This document shows positions 30,713 through 40,585 of a stretch of DNA of 64,000 bases, in pieces. The translations under genes and the position numbers were made by a program. Origin of the DNA: Paraburkholderia madseniana. Its GTDB lineage: Bacteria; Pseudomonadota; Gammaproteobacteria; Burkholderiales; Burkholderiaceae. The stretch is taken from assembly GCF_009690905.1 (NCBI RefSeq), contig NZ_VOSW01000039.1:1-64000 (forward strand), written 5' to 3'. Each line of letters starts with the position of its first letter. Position 1 is the first letter of the stretch. The notes under the pieces were generated by a model. The model made no database searches. It worked only from the letters and a program-made list of their open reading frames with translations, and was not told the DNA's origin.

Positions 30713-32176
30713 ATGCAAACCGATTCAAGCTTCACCTTCGTTCTCTTCGGCGGAACCGGCGATCTGGCCATGCGAAAGATCCTGCCGGCACTGTTTGAAG
30801 CGCACCGTGCAGGCGGCATGCTGGCCGACAGTGGCAAGATCGTCGCGGTAGCACGGCATGTGGCTGATCGTGCTGCCTACATTGACTGGGTCAATGAGCA
30901 CGTCAAACCGCACGTGTCGAAGAACGGTGTGGATGAAACAGCATGGGCGAGCTTCCTCGACCGTATCGAGTTCGTGAAGATCGATCTCGGCAACCCCGAA
31001 GACTTCACGCTGCTGCGCGACGCCTTGAGCGGCCGCCCCGGCATCCGGGTGTTCTATCTGGCCACGGGTCCGTCGCTGTTCGTGCCGATCTGCCGCGCGC
31101 TCGCGTCGGTGGGGCTCAACGAAAATTCGCGCATCGTGCTGGAAAAGCCGCTCGGCTACGACCTCAAGTCGTCCAACGCAATTAATGATGCAGTCGGCGA
31201 AATCTTCGCTGAAGAACAGATCTACCGGATCGACCACTACCTCGGTAAGGAGCCGGTGCAGAACCTGCTCGCGCTGCGCTTCGGCAATGTGCTGTTCGAA
31301 CCGTTGTGGCGCCGCGAATGGGTAGAAAGCATTCAGATCACGATCGCGGAAGAACTCGGCGTGGAAGCGCGCGGCGACTTCTACGACAACACCGGCGCCT
31401 TGCGCGACATGGTGCAGAACCATTTGCTGCAACTGCTTTCCATCGTCGCGATGGAACCGCCGCATTCAATGGATTCCGACTCGGTCCGTGACGAAAAGCT
31501 GCGCGTGCTGCGCGCGTTGAAGCCGATCGATCCGCGCGATATCGGCAAGGTCGCCGTGCGCGGCCAGTATCATGCGGGCGTGATCCGCGGCAGCGCGGTG
31601 CCGGCGTATGCCACCGAGCCTGGCGTGAAGACGGACAGCACCACCGAAACCTTCGTTGCGGTGAAGGTGGAAATCGAAAACTGGCGCTGGGCCGGTGTGC
31701 CGTTTTTCCTGCGCACGGGCAAGCGTCTCGCGGATCGCGTCGCTGAGATCGTGGTGAATTTCCGTGCGGTGCCGCATTCGGCATTGGGCGCGTCCGCGTT
31801 GCGTGGCGGTGCGAACCGTCTCGTGATCCGTTTGCAGCCGAACGAAACCATTCGCCTCTACTGTCTCGCGAAGCAGCCCGGCGAAGGCATGAACCTCGCC
31901 AGCGTCCACCTCGACCTCGCGTTCGACCGCTTCTTCCGCGAAGGGCAAATGGAGGCGTATCAACGTCTGCTGCTCGATGTCATCAACGGCCGCCTCGCGC
32001 TGTTCGTGCGGCGCGACGAGCAGGAAGCGGCATGGCGTTGGGTCGAACCGATCCTCAACGAATGGGCTGCTGCCAACAAGCCGCCCAAGCCGTATGCAGC
32101 AGGCACGTGGGGGCCGGCAGCGGCGAGCGCGATGTTGGCGCAGCACGGCACCTGCTGGCTCGAAGAAGAGAATTGA
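30713..32176 (+). CDS. zwf: Glucose-6-phosphate dehydrogenase
   Basis: This 487-residue enzyme oxidises glucose 6-phosphate to 6-phosphogluconolactone with NAD(P)+. It is the entry to the oxidative pentose phosphate and Entner-Doudoroff routes. It has the dinucleotide-binding FGGTGDLAMRKILPAL (about residues 11-26), the EKPLGYDL segment, and the active-site RIDHYLGKEPVQNLLALRF with the catalytic His region. Length is standard. The start is ATG at 30713 with CGGAG upstream. The palindrome at 30614-30630 probably subjects it to HexR repression. It is followed by pgl and glk/hexR in the same direction. Confidence 0.97.
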   Translation: MQTDSSFTFVLFGGTGDLAMRKILPALFEAHRAGGMLADSGKIVAVARHVADRAAYIDWVNEHVKPHVSKNGVDETAWASFLDRIEFVKIDLGNPEDFTLLRDALSGRPGIRVFYLATGPSLFVPICRALASVGLNENSRIVLEKPLGYDLKSSNAINDAVGEIFAEEQIYRIDHYLGKEPVQNLLALRFGNVLFEPLWRREWVESIQITIAEELGVEARGDFYDNTGALRDMVQNHLLQLLSIVAMEPPHSMDSDSVRDEKLRVLRALKPIDPRDIGKVAVRGQYHAGVIRGSAVPAYATEPGVKTDSTTETFVAVKVEIENWRWAGVPFFLRTGKRLADRVAEIVVNFRAVPHSALGASALRGGANRLVIRLQPNETIRLYCLAKQPGEGMNLASVHLDLAFDRFFREGQMEAYQRLLLDVINGRLALFVRRDEQEAAWRWVEPILNEWAAANKPPKPYAAGTWGPAAASAMLAQHGTCWLEEEN

Positions 32177-32372
32177 ATCAACTGAATTACGGCGTCGTAC
32201 CATGCGCGATCCCGATCGAAGCACGGCACGGCGCCTGCAAGACCCACCGACGAACTGAACGGAATGGCGCCGGTATCACGAAGGCGCCTGCAAGTCATCC
32301 CACTTGCAGGCATCGCGTGAGAGCAGCATGGCACGTTCCGCAGATCTAACAAGAAAGCAGCACGGAGGAGAA

Positions 32373-33080
32373 GTGATCGAGCTTCACGCTTTCGACGATC
32401 AACGCGCCCAATCCGACGCGTTGGCGAAGGCGGTTGGCGACGCGTTACATGCGTCGCTCGCCGCACAGACGGCTACGTCAACCAACGACGCGCGCCCGGC
32501 AATGCTTGCAGTGTCCGGCGGCAGCAGCCCGCGTCCGTTTCTGCAGACGTTGTCCACGCAATCCTTCGACTGGGCGCGCATTGCCGTGACGCTGGTCGAC
32601 GACCGCTGGGTACCGGACACGGACAGCGCGAGCAATTCGCAACTCGTGCACGACACGCTGTTGCAGAACGCCGCAAAAAATGCTGCTTTCTGGCCGCTGG
32701 TCGATGCCACGCAAGACCTCAACGCGCACGTTGCCGCGCTGAACGCCGACCCGCGCTTTAGCGCCGTGCCGGACGTCGCGATTCTCGGCATGGGCGAAGA
32801 CGGCCACACCGCGTCGATTTTCGCGGATGCGCCCGAATGGGACTACGCGATCGCCACCCCCGAGCGCTTCGTTGCCTTGCATCCCGGCAGCGCACCGCAT
32901 GCGCGCGTGAGCTGGTCGCTCTCTGCACTGAAAGAAGTGAAGCACCTGTTTTTGCTGATCGCAGGACCGCGCAAGATGGACGTGCTGAATGCCGCCGCCG
33001 CTTCGCTACAAAAAAATGCCATCTCGCAGTTGGCAAACGACAAGGGAGTGAGACTCGATGTCTACTGGTGTGCAAACTAA
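32373..33080 (+). CDS. pgl: 6-phosphogluconolactonase
   Basis: This 235-residue enzyme (SugarP isomerase-like fold) hydrolyses 6-phosphogluconolactone, the Zwf product. Family motifs are [33 protein letters not shown] and [24 protein letters not shown] at 32373, right behind GGAGGAG, is the best start and gives MIELHAFDD; an ATG at 32328 is an alternative with a 15-residue extension. The 3' end overlaps the next gene by 23 bases, so translation of glucokinase is likely coupled. Confidence 0.95.
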   Translation: MIELHAFDDQRAQSDALAKAVGDALHASLAAQTATSTNDARPAMLAVSGGSSPRPFLQTLSTQSFDWARIAVTLVDDRWVPDTDSASNSQLVHDTLLQNAAKNAAFWPLVDATQDLNAHVAALNADPRFSAVPDVAILGMGEDGHTASIFADAPEWDYAIATPERFVALHPGSAPHARVSWSLSALKEVKHLFLLIAGPRKMDVLNAAAASLQKNAISQLANDKGVRLDVYWCAN

Positions 33081-34974
33081 GGCTGTTCCGGGCGCGGGCC
33101 AGCACGCCGATGGACCGAGGCTGCTCGCCGACATCGGCGGCACCAATGCGCGTTTCGCGCTCGAATACAGCCCGGGCGAAATCGGCTCGGTGCAGGTCTA
33201 TCCGTGCGCGGACTATCCGGGCGTTGCCGAAGTCATCAAGAAGTATCTGAAGGACACCAAGATCGGCCGCGTGAATCACGCGGCGATTGCGATTGCGAAC
33301 CCGGTCGACGGCGATCAGGTCAGCATGACCAATCACGACTGGAGCTTTTCGATCGAAGCCACGCGCCGCGCGCTCGGCTTCGACACGTTGCTGGTGGTGA
33401 ACGACTTTACCGCACTGGCCATGGCGCTGCCCGGCCTGACCGACGCGCAGCGCGTGCAGGTGGGCGGCGGCTCGCGCCGTCCGAACAGCGTGATCGGCCT
33501 GCTCGGCCCGGGCACCGGCATGGGCGTGTCCGGCCTGATTCCCGCCGACGACCGCTGGATCGCGCTCGGCAGCGAAGGCGGTCACGCCACCTTCGCGCCG
33601 GCCGACGAACGTGAAGACATCGTGCTGCAATACGCGCGCAAGAAGTGGTCGCACGTCTCGTTCGAACGCGTGGCCGCGGGCCCCGGCATCGAAGTGATTT
33701 ACCGTGCGCTGGCGGGCCGCGACAAGAAGCGTGTGGCGGCCAACGTCGACACGGTCGAGATCGTCAAACGCGCGCTGGACGGCGAGCCGCTCGCGGCCGA
33801 ATCCGTCGACGTGTTCTGTGGAATTCTTGGCACCTTCGCCGGCAATATTGCGGTGACGCTCGGCGCATTGGGCGGCATCTACATTGGCGGCGGCGTCGTG
33901 CCGCGGCTCGGCGAGTTCTTCTCGCGTTCGTCGTTTCGCAAACGGTTCGAGGCGAAGGGCCGCTTCGAGGCGTATTTGCAGAACGTGCCGACCTACGTGA
34001 TTACCGCTGAATACCCGGCGTTTCTGGGTGTGTCGGCGATTCTCGCAGAGCAGTTGTCGAACCGCGCGGGCGGCAGTTCATCGGCCGTGTTCGAGCGGAT
34101 TCGCCAGATGCGCGACGCGTTGACGCCGGCCGAGCGCCGCGTGGCCGATCTCGCGTTGAATCATCCGCGTTCGATCATCAACGATCCGATCGTGGACATC
34201 GCGCGCAAGGCCGACGTGAGCCAGCCGACGGTGATCCGTTTTTGCCGCTCGCTCGGCTGCCAGGGTTTGTCGGATTTCAAGCTGAAGCTGGCGACGGGTT
34301 TGACCGGCACGATTCCGGTGAGTCATAGCCAGGTGCATCTGGGCGATACCGCGACGGACTTCGGCGCGAAGGTGCTGGACAACACCGTGTCGGCGATTTT
34401 GCAGTTGCGCGAGCATTTGAATTTCGACCAGGTCGAGCGGGCCATTGATCTGTTGAACGGCGCGCGGCGGATCGAGTTTTATGGGCTCGGCAATTCGAAT
34501 ATCGTCGCGCAGGACGCGCATTACAAGTTCTTCCGGTTTGGTATTCCGACGATTGCCTACGGCGATCTGTATATGCAGGCGGCGTCTGCTGCGTTGCTGG
34601 GCAAGGGTGATGTGATTGTGGCCGTGTCCAAGTCGGGACGTGCGCCTGAGTTATTGCGTGTGCTGGATGTCGCCATGCAGGCGGGGGCGAAGGTGATTGC
34701 CATTACGTCCAGCAACACGGCGCTGGCCAAGCGGGCTACTGTTGCTTTGGAGACCGATCACATTGAGATTCGCGAGTCGCAGTTGTCGATGATTTCGCGG
34801 ATTCTGCATCTCGTCATGATTGATATTCTTGCCGTTGGTGTGGCGATTCGGCGCGCTGTGCCTAGCGCGGATGTGGCTGAGACGGTCGCTAAGGCGCGAC
34901 AGGGCGCGGATGATGATGCTACTGCTGTGCTCGATTGGTTAAGTCATGGGGCGGCTTCTTCGCCGCGGGATTAA
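33058..34974 (+). CDS. glk: Glucokinase fused to HexR/RpiR-type regulator
   Basis: This 638-residue protein has two parts. Residues about 20-335 are a group A glucokinase: [15 protein letters not shown] (ATP site), [26 protein letters not shown] and [10 protein letters not shown]. Residues about 342-638 are an RpiR regulator with an N-terminal HTH ([32 protein letters not shown]) and a SIS sugar-phosphate domain (about 455-600, with [21 protein letters not shown] and [21 protein letters not shown]). The fusion is known in Burkholderiaceae. It couples production of glucose 6-phosphate to control of its own pathway. The start is ATG at 33058 with GGGAG upstream. Confidence 0.96.
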   Translation: MSTGVQTKAVPGAGQHADGPRLLADIGGTNARFALEYSPGEIGSVQVYPCADYPGVAEVIKKYLKDTKIGRVNHAAIAIANPVDGDQVSMTNHDWSFSIEATRRALGFDTLLVVNDFTALAMALPGLTDAQRVQVGGGSRRPNSVIGLLGPGTGMGVSGLIPADDRWIALGSEGGHATFAPADEREDIVLQYARKKWSHVSFERVAAGPGIEVIYRALAGRDKKRVAANVDTVEIVKRALDGEPLAAESVDVFCGILGTFAGNIAVTLGALGGIYIGGGVVPRLGEFFSRSSFRKRFEAKGRFEAYLQNVPTYVITAEYPAFLGVSAILAEQLSNRAGGSSSAVFERIRQMRDALTPAERRVADLALNHPRSIINDPIVDIARKADVSQPTVIRFCRSLGCQGLSDFKLKLATGLTGTIPVSHSQVHLGDTATDFGAKVLDNTVSAILQLREHLNFDQVERAIDLLNGARRIEFYGLGNSNIVAQDAHYKFFRFGIPTIAYGDLYMQAASAALLGKGDVIVAVSKSGRAPELLRVLDVAMQAGAKVIAITSSNTALAKRATVALETDHIEIRESQLSMISRILHLVMIDILAVGVAIRRAVPSADVAETVAKARQGADDDATAVLDWLSHGAASSPRD

Positions 34975-34977
34975 GGG

Positions 34978-35651
34978 TTGTTTTTTGGCCTTCGCGGCGC
35001 TTTTGTCCGTGTTCCTGGGGCGTTGGCCTTTCCTTGAATTGTTAGTGGTCTATTAGCGTTGCCCCTGTGCGGGGCGGCACCTACTTCTCTTTGCCGGCTG
35101 CAAAGAAAAGTAGGCAAAAGAAAGCGGCTCAAACCACTCCTGCTAAGTGGGCACCGTGGTCTGCTACGGGTAGTGGTGCATCTGGAATCTGTGTTCGTGC
35201 ACGTGCATACGCCAGTGACAAGGGCGTCATACTTCCGGCGGCGCTGCGCGCGCCGAAGCGTACTTCATAAAACCACCCGCTACGTTTTGACGCTCGCGCC
35301 TCGCCGAGGCGAAGCCGACGGCCCCCCACTGACCTCAACCGAAGCCCGTGGTTTCCCCTGCAGACCCGTCCGCGACGCACGCAGTGCGGAGTGGGAGCTG
35401 ATGAGTCCTTTGTCACAAGCGCTGAACGCGCGAGAACACGGATTCCAGATGCACCACTACCCTATGCAAACCACGGTGCCCACTTAGCAGGAGTGGTTTG
35501 AGCCGCTTTCTTTGCTTATCTTTCTTTGCGGCGGCAAAGAAAGTAAGTGCCGCCCCGCACAGGGGCAACGCTAATAGACCACTAACAATTCAAGGAAAGG
35601 CCAAAGCCCTAAGAACACGGACAATGCCGCCGCCAAAGGCAAAAAAAACCA
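34978..35651. repeat. Large near-perfect inverted repeat (hyperpalindrome)
   Basis: The left arm from 35024 to about 35196 and the right arm from about 35432 to 35604 are reverse complements with roughly 90% or better identity by eye over about 173 bases. Weaker pairing extends outward to about 34978 and 35651, and inward (GTGACAAGGGCGTCAT at 35215 with ATGAGTCCTTTGTCAC at 35401). The loop is about 235 bases and shows no convincing gene. Reading frames inside merely follow the arms. It starts four bases past the glk stop and fills the whole gap to the bestrophin-like gene. I recall similar CAAAGAAAAGTAGGC-type sequences dispersed in Burkholderiaceae genomes. Confidence 0.92.
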
Positions 35652-35710
35652 TGGTCCAACACCTTTAGCGATAATAGAACCCCACCCGCCGAAGGCAAAA
35701 ACCCGCTGCG

Positions 35711-36637
35711 ATGATCATCCGCCCCCACCTCCATTGGTTCCGCATGCTGCTTGCCTGGAGAGGCTCCGTCCTCCCGCAACTGCTGCCGAGGCTATTCCTC
35801 ATTTTCTGCATCGCGATCGTCGCGGTAGCCGCCCACGACCACCTGCTGCCGGTCTCGCTCAATCTCAATACCACCGCCCCATTTTCCCTGATAGGCATAG
35901 CGTTGGCGGTCTTTCTAGGCTTCCGGAACAATGCCAGCTACGACCGCTGGTGGGAAGCCCGCAAGCTCTGGGGCCAGTTGCTGAACGAGTCCCGCTCGCT
36001 CACCCGCCAGGCCCTCACGCTGCAAAATAAACAGTTGCCGAAGGAAGACATCAAGGAGTTCGTCGCCGCCCTGAGCGCCCTCCCCCATGCCCTGCGTCAC
36101 CAGCTCCGCAATAGCGACCCGCGTGAAGATCTCGCAGCACGCCTGCCCAAAGCGCTTTTCGACCGCGTCATAGCGTCGCGCTACAAACCGGCAACACTCC
36201 TGCTGTTTCTCGGCGAATGGGTGCAGCGCCACGCACAAGCAGGCGCGATCGATCCGATGGCGGTGCTCGCCTTCGATCGAAACCTAAATGGTCTGTCGGA
36301 TGTGATCGGCGGTTGCGAGCGCATCGTGTCGACGCCGCTGGCCTTCGCTTACTCAGTGATGATTCACCGCACGGTGTATTTCTTCTGCGCGTCCTTGCCG
36401 TTCGGACTGGTCGACAGCATCGGCATCTTCACGCCGGTCTTCGCAGTGTTCGTCGCGTACACCTTCATGGCGCACGAAGCAATCGCCTCGCAGATCGAAG
36501 AGCCCTTCGGTACCGACGACAACGACCTCGCGCTCGAAACAATGTCGCTCGGTATCGAAGACGCCATGCGCGACCTGCTAGGGGAGCCGGCACTTGCGCG
36601 GCCCTCGTCGCAAGCCGAAGCCTACCTGGTCACGTAA
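35711..36637 (+). CDS. Bestrophin-like membrane protein (UPF0187/YneE family)
   Basis: This 308-residue inner-membrane protein resembles bacterial bestrophins, pentameric ion channels. Its N-terminus carries RGSVLPQLLPRLFLIFCIAIVAVAA, followed by PFSLIGIALAVFLGFRNNASYDRWWEARKLWGQL, the family signature. The last third has the helix pair near SVMIHRTVYFFCASLPFGLVDSIGIFTPVFAVFVAYTFMAHEAI and the EEPFGTDDNDLALE motif. Bacterial homologues conduct cations such as Na+; the physiological role is unclear. The start is ATG at 35711. The gene is convergent with the LprI-like gene, only 11 bases away. Confidence 0.92.
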   Translation: MIIRPHLHWFRMLLAWRGSVLPQLLPRLFLIFCIAIVAVAAHDHLLPVSLNLNTTAPFSLIGIALAVFLGFRNNASYDRWWEARKLWGQLLNESRSLTRQALTLQNKQLPKEDIKEFVAALSALPHALRHQLRNSDPREDLAARLPKALFDRVIASRYKPATLLLFLGEWVQRHAQAGAIDPMAVLAFDRNLNGLSDVIGGCERIVSTPLAFAYSVMIHRTVYFFCASLPFGLVDSIGIFTPVFAVFVAYTFMAHEAIASQIEEPFGTDDNDLALETMSLGIEDAMRDLLGEPALARPSSQAEAYLVT

Positions 36638-36648
36638 GCCGCGAACAC

Positions 36649-37392
36649 TCAGTCGTTGCCGACCGTCTCCGACAAGCGCTTGAGCGTCGCCACCCGCGCA
36701 CCGATGATATCGATACGGCTGCCTTCGTCGATCACCGGCGTGGCGGCGTTGAGATACACGCTCCAGGCCTTTTGGGCGCGCGCGAGCGTCGGACGCGAGC
36801 GCGCCGGCATCTTCGATTGCAAGCGGCGGTAATAGCGGTTCAGATCGAACATCGCGTGTTCGCATTGCGCGTCCGCGGTACAGGCGCGCGGAGGGCGCGG
36901 TGGGTCCCCGCCGCCGGCGCTGGTCCTGGCCAAGGCACTGCGCAGCGCAAGCGCGCGGTCACGCACCGGCTGTAATTGCATATCGGCTTCGGCCAGCACA
37001 TACATCGAGCCATGCGTCGTCGCGAACACGGCCGCCAGCAACTGCTTCTCGACATCGCGCGAGGCCAGCCAGCTTGCCTGGCTCTTTTCCCATGGTTTGC
37101 GTTGCGCCGGCGGCAACTTCGCCTGAAGCTGCTGCCACGCGCCGTCCAACGCGGCCTTCCAGCCGATCCGCGCGGTGTCCATGCACTGCACCTGCCCCGC
37201 CGTCGACGACATGTCACTGCGCGCAAGACAGGTGCGCATCGACGCGTCGATCGGGTCGGCAGCGGCGACTTCGGCATGCGCCTGAAGCGGCACAATGCCG
37301 AGTGCAGCCACCGACAGCGCCGACGTCAGGGCCAACGCGCCAAACGCGCGCCGCCTGCCATCAGCGCCCAGCAGGGACTTCACCACCCACAT
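36649..37392 (-). CDS. LprI-like (DUF1311) exported protein
   Basis: This 247-residue protein has an N-terminal signal peptide (hydrophobic about residues 14-38, ending VPLQAHAEV). Two LprI/DUF1311-like modules follow: a first with CLARSDMSSTAGQVQCMDTARIGWKAALDGAWQQLQAKLPPAQRKPWEKSQASWLASRD, and a more degenerate second near DLNRYYRRLQSKMPARSRPTLARAQKAWSVYLNA. DUF1311 modules occur in lysozyme inhibitor LprI and other periplasmic proteins. It starts at ATG 37392, two bases after the stop of the upstream decarboxylase gene, so it is very likely cotranscribed with it. The function is not established. Confidence 0.82.
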   Translation of the reverse strand: MWVVKSLLGADGRRRAFGALALTSALSVAALGIVPLQAHAEVAAADPIDASMRTCLARSDMSSTAGQVQCMDTARIGWKAALDGAWQQLQAKLPPAQRKPWEKSQASWLASRDVEKQLLAAVFATTHGSMYVLAEADMQLQPVRDRALALRSALARTSAGGGDPPRPPRACTADAQCEHAMFDLNRYYRRLQSKMPARSRPTLARAQKAWSVYLNAATPVIDEGSRIDIIGARVATLKRLSETVGND

Positions 37393-37394
37393 CG

Positions 37395-39680
37395 TCAGGC
37401 GCGCACGCAATCGACGAAGTATTCGATGCGCCCGTTGATGGTTTCGCCGACAAGCCCGTGGATATCCGTGTGGAAACCCGGGAAGCGCTCGTTGAACTCG
37501 CGCGCGAAACGCAGATAGTTGACGATGGTCTTGTTGAAGCGCTCGCCCGGAATCAGCAGCGGAATACCCGGCGGATACGGCGTCAACAGGATCGACGTGA
37601 CGCGGCCTTCGAGTTCGTCGATCGGTACCCGGTCGATCTCGCGGTGCGCGAGCTTGGCAAACGCATCCGACGGCTTCATTGCCGGTTCCATGCTCGACAG
37701 GTACATCTCGGTCGTCAGGCGCGCAATGTCGTTCGCGCGATACACGCTGTGGATCTGCTCGCACAGATCGCGCAGACCGACACGCTCGTACATCGGATGA
37801 TGCGAGACGAATTCGGGCAGCACGCGCCACAGCGGCTGGTTGTTGTCGTAGTCGTCCTTGAACTGCTGCAACTCAGTCACCATCGAGTTCCACCGGCCCT
37901 TGGTGATGCCGATCGTGAACATGATGAAGAACGAATACAGGCCGGTCTTTTCGACGATGATGCCGTGCTCGGCCAGATACTTCGTGACGATCGCAGCCGG
38001 AATGCCGGACTCGCCGAAGCCGCCGTCCATATCCAGACCCGGCGTGACGATGGTCGCCTTGATCGGGTCCAGCATGTTGAAACCTTCGGCGAGCGGGCCG
38101 AAACCGTGCCATGCGTCGTTCGGGCGCAGCATCCAGTCTTCGCGCGAGCCGATGCCTTCTTCCGCGAACGTCTCCGGGCCCCACACCTTGAAGAACCAGT
38201 CGTCGCCGTATTCGGCGTCGACCTTGCTCATCGCGCGGCGGAAATCCAAAGCTTCGGCAATCGACTCTTCAACCAGAGCCGTGCCGCCAGGCGCTTCCAT
38301 CATGGCCGCGGCCACGTCGCACGAGGCGATGATCGCGTACTGCGGGCTGGTCGACGTGTGCATCAGATACGCTTCGTTGAAGCGATGCTTGTCGAAGCGG
38401 CTGTTCTTCGAATCCTGCACGACGATCTGCGAAGCCTGCGAAATACCGGCCAGCAGTTTGTGCGTGGAGTGCGTGGCGAACACCAGCGCACCGATGCGCG
38501 GACGGCCCGCGCCGATCGCGTGCATGTCCTGATAGAACTCGTGGAACTCGGCGTGCGGCAGCCAGGCTTCGTCGAAGTGCAGCGTATCGAGCCAGTCGCC
38601 GAGCATTTCCTTGATCATCTCGACGTTGTAAATCACACCGTCATAGGTGCTCTGCGTAATGGTCAGGATGCGCGGCTTCAGGTCCGGATTCTTGGCCAAG
38701 GCTTCGCGGGCGAACGGGTTCGCCAGGATCTTCTTGCGAATGTTTTCCGGCTCGAATTCGCTGCGCGGAATCGGGCCGATGATGCCGAAGTTATTACGCG
38801 TCGGCGTGAGGAACACCGGAATCGCGCCGGTCATCGTGATCGCGTGCAGGATCGACTTGTGGCAATTGCGGTCCACCAGCACGATATCGCCCGGCGCAAC
38901 CGTGCCGTGCCAGACGATCTTGTTCGAGGTCGAGGTGCCGTTGGTCACGAAGAACACGTGGTCTGCGCTGAAGATGCGCGCCGCATTGCGCTCGGAGGCG
39001 GCAATCGGGCCGGTGTGATCGAGCAGTTGACCGAGTTCGTCGACGGCATTACACACGTCGGCGCGCAGCATGTTCTCGCCGAAGAACTGGTGGAACATCT
39101 GGCCAAGCGGGCTCTTCAGGAACGCCACGCCGCCCGAGTGCCCCGGGCAATGCCACGAATACGAGCCTTCGTCCGCGTACTGCACCAGTTCCTTGAAGAA
39201 CGGCGGCGCGAGCGAATCCAGGTACACCTTGGTCTCGCGGATGATGTGGCGCGCGACGAACTCCGGCGTGTCCTCGAACATGTGGATGAAGCCGTGCAGC
39301 TCGCGCAGGATGTCGTTCGGCAGGTGGCGCGAGGTGCGCGTCTCGCCGTACAGGAAGATCGGAATATCGGCGTTGCGGCGGCGCACTTCGGTCACGAACG
39401 CGCGCAGCGCGATGATCGCGGCCGCCAGTTCCGGCGTCTCGCCTTCCACCACCACGTTGTCGACGTACGGCAGCAGCTCGTCGTCGTCGATCGAGAGGAT
39501 GAAGCACGATGCACGGCTCGACTGCTGCGCAAACGAAGTCAGGTCGCCGTAGCTCGTCAGCCCGAGCACTTCCGCGCCTTCTTTCTCGATAGCTTCGGCC
39601 AAAGCCCGGATGCCGGAACCCGAGATGTTCTCGGAGCGAAAATCTTCGTCAATGATGACGACGGGAAAACGAAACTTCAT
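37395..39680 (-). CDS. PLP-dependent arginine/lysine/ornithine decarboxylase
   Basis: This 761-residue protein is of the large fold-type I basic amino acid decarboxylase family. It has an N-terminal wing/response-regulator-like domain (about residues 1-130), the PLP domain with SYSWHCPGHSGGVAF and the Schiff-base lysine in STHKLL (K408), and a C-terminal domain with TPYPPGIPLLIPGE. It removes CO2 from a basic amino acid to give agmatine, cadaverine or putrescine; the residues I can read do not decide which. It could feed acid resistance or polyamine supply. The agmatinase gene at 13.6 kb would use agmatine, but the two are not linked. The start is ATG at 39680 with GGAGA upstream. Confidence 0.93.
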   Translation of the reverse strand: MKFRFPVVIIDEDFRSENISGSGIRALAEAIEKEGAEVLGLTSYGDLTSFAQQSSRASCFILSIDDDELLPYVDNVVVEGETPELAAAIIALRAFVTEVRRRNADIPIFLYGETRTSRHLPNDILRELHGFIHMFEDTPEFVARHIIRETKVYLDSLAPPFFKELVQYADEGSYSWHCPGHSGGVAFLKSPLGQMFHQFFGENMLRADVCNAVDELGQLLDHTGPIAASERNAARIFSADHVFFVTNGTSTSNKIVWHGTVAPGDIVLVDRNCHKSILHAITMTGAIPVFLTPTRNNFGIIGPIPRSEFEPENIRKKILANPFAREALAKNPDLKPRILTITQSTYDGVIYNVEMIKEMLGDWLDTLHFDEAWLPHAEFHEFYQDMHAIGAGRPRIGALVFATHSTHKLLAGISQASQIVVQDSKNSRFDKHRFNEAYLMHTSTSPQYAIIASCDVAAAMMEAPGGTALVEESIAEALDFRRAMSKVDAEYGDDWFFKVWGPETFAEEGIGSREDWMLRPNDAWHGFGPLAEGFNMLDPIKATIVTPGLDMDGGFGESGIPAAIVTKYLAEHGIIVEKTGLYSFFIMFTIGITKGRWNSMVTELQQFKDDYDNNQPLWRVLPEFVSHHPMYERVGLRDLCEQIHSVYRANDIARLTTEMYLSSMEPAMKPSDAFAKLAHREIDRVPIDELEGRVTSILLTPYPPGIPLLIPGERFNKTIVNYLRFAREFNERFPGFHTDIHGLVGETINGRIEYFVDCVRA

Positions 39681-39691
39681 GGGCGATTCTC

Positions 39692-39729
39692 CAAAAAGAA
39701 CGACCGCTGCATTTGACTAAGCAGCGGTC
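39692..39729 (-). terminator. Terminator of dcd
   Basis: On the minus strand GACCGCTGC and GCAGCGGTC pair across an 10-base loop and are followed by GTTCTTTTTGG. It separates dcd from the downstream decarboxylase gene. Confidence 0.88.
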
Positions 39730-39764
39730 ACCCGAATAGCTGGTGGGTCAGTACGCTGCCGACG

Positions 39765-40334
39765 TCACGTCTTGGGCAACGTGACGCCGTGCTGACCTTG
39801 ATATTTGCCGCCGCGATCCGCGTACGACGTCTCACAAATTTCGTCGCTTTCGAAAAACAGCACCTGGGCGACGCCTTCGTTCGCGTAGATTTTCGCAGGC
39901 AAAGGTGTCGTATTCGAGAATTCGAGCGTGACGTGTCCTTCCCATTCCGGCTCGAACGGCGTCACGTTGACGATGATCCCGCAACGCGCATACGTGGATT
40001 TGCCCAGACACACGGTCAGGACGCTGCGCGGAATGCGGAAATATTCGACGGTGCGGGCCAGCGCGAACGAATTCGGCGGGATGATGCAGACATCGCCCTT
40101 GAAATCGACAAACGATTTCTCGTCAAAGTTCTTCGGATCGACGATGGTCGAGTTGATGTTGGTGAAGATCTTGAATTCGTCGGCGCAGCGGATGTCGTAG
40201 CCGTAGCTCGAGGTGCCGTAGCTGACAATCTTCCGGCCGTCTTCGGAGACGCGGACCTGATCCGGTGCAAACGGCTCGATCATGTTGTGCGACGCGGCCA
40301 TGCGCCGGATCCACTTGTCGGATTTGATAGTCAT
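39765..40334 (-). CDS. dcd: dCTP deaminase
   Basis: This 189-residue homotrimeric enzyme deaminates dCTP to dUTP, the main source of dUMP for thymidylate in many proteobacteria. The family motifs are [16 protein letters not shown], the catalytic segment [39 protein letters not shown] (with the key Glu), and [18 protein letters not shown]. Length and start ([16 protein letters not shown] at 40334) match the family. It is a single-gene unit ended by its own terminator. Confidence 0.98.
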
Positions 40335-40585
40335 AGGTGAACGCTGCTCGACTTGAGTGACAGATGTGTGACGGGTAACGATCCGGCGTAAGGTCCGGGC
40401 CGGGCGCCGCCGGCTACGCGCCCCGGGCTCGGCGACCCCGGCCGAAAGGCGCTTATTTTACGCGATCAGGAGAATGCTGCCGCGGGCCGGGCCTGAGAGC
40501 CGTCCCCTGCACCGCAAAAGGCTTGCCGCAAGGCCATTCAAACGGCTAACCGCTTGCACCGGATGAGACCCGCAGGGCATTGCCC

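Noticed and set aside
35059-35487. A 142-residue protein inside the hyperpalindrome
   Set aside because: The frame runs through both inverted arms, has no ribosome site and no family likeness; it is a by-product of the repeat.
36900-39716. 938-residue plus-strand frame opposite the decarboxylase
   Set aside because: It is a mirror frame of a well-supported PLP decarboxylase gene caused by high GC.
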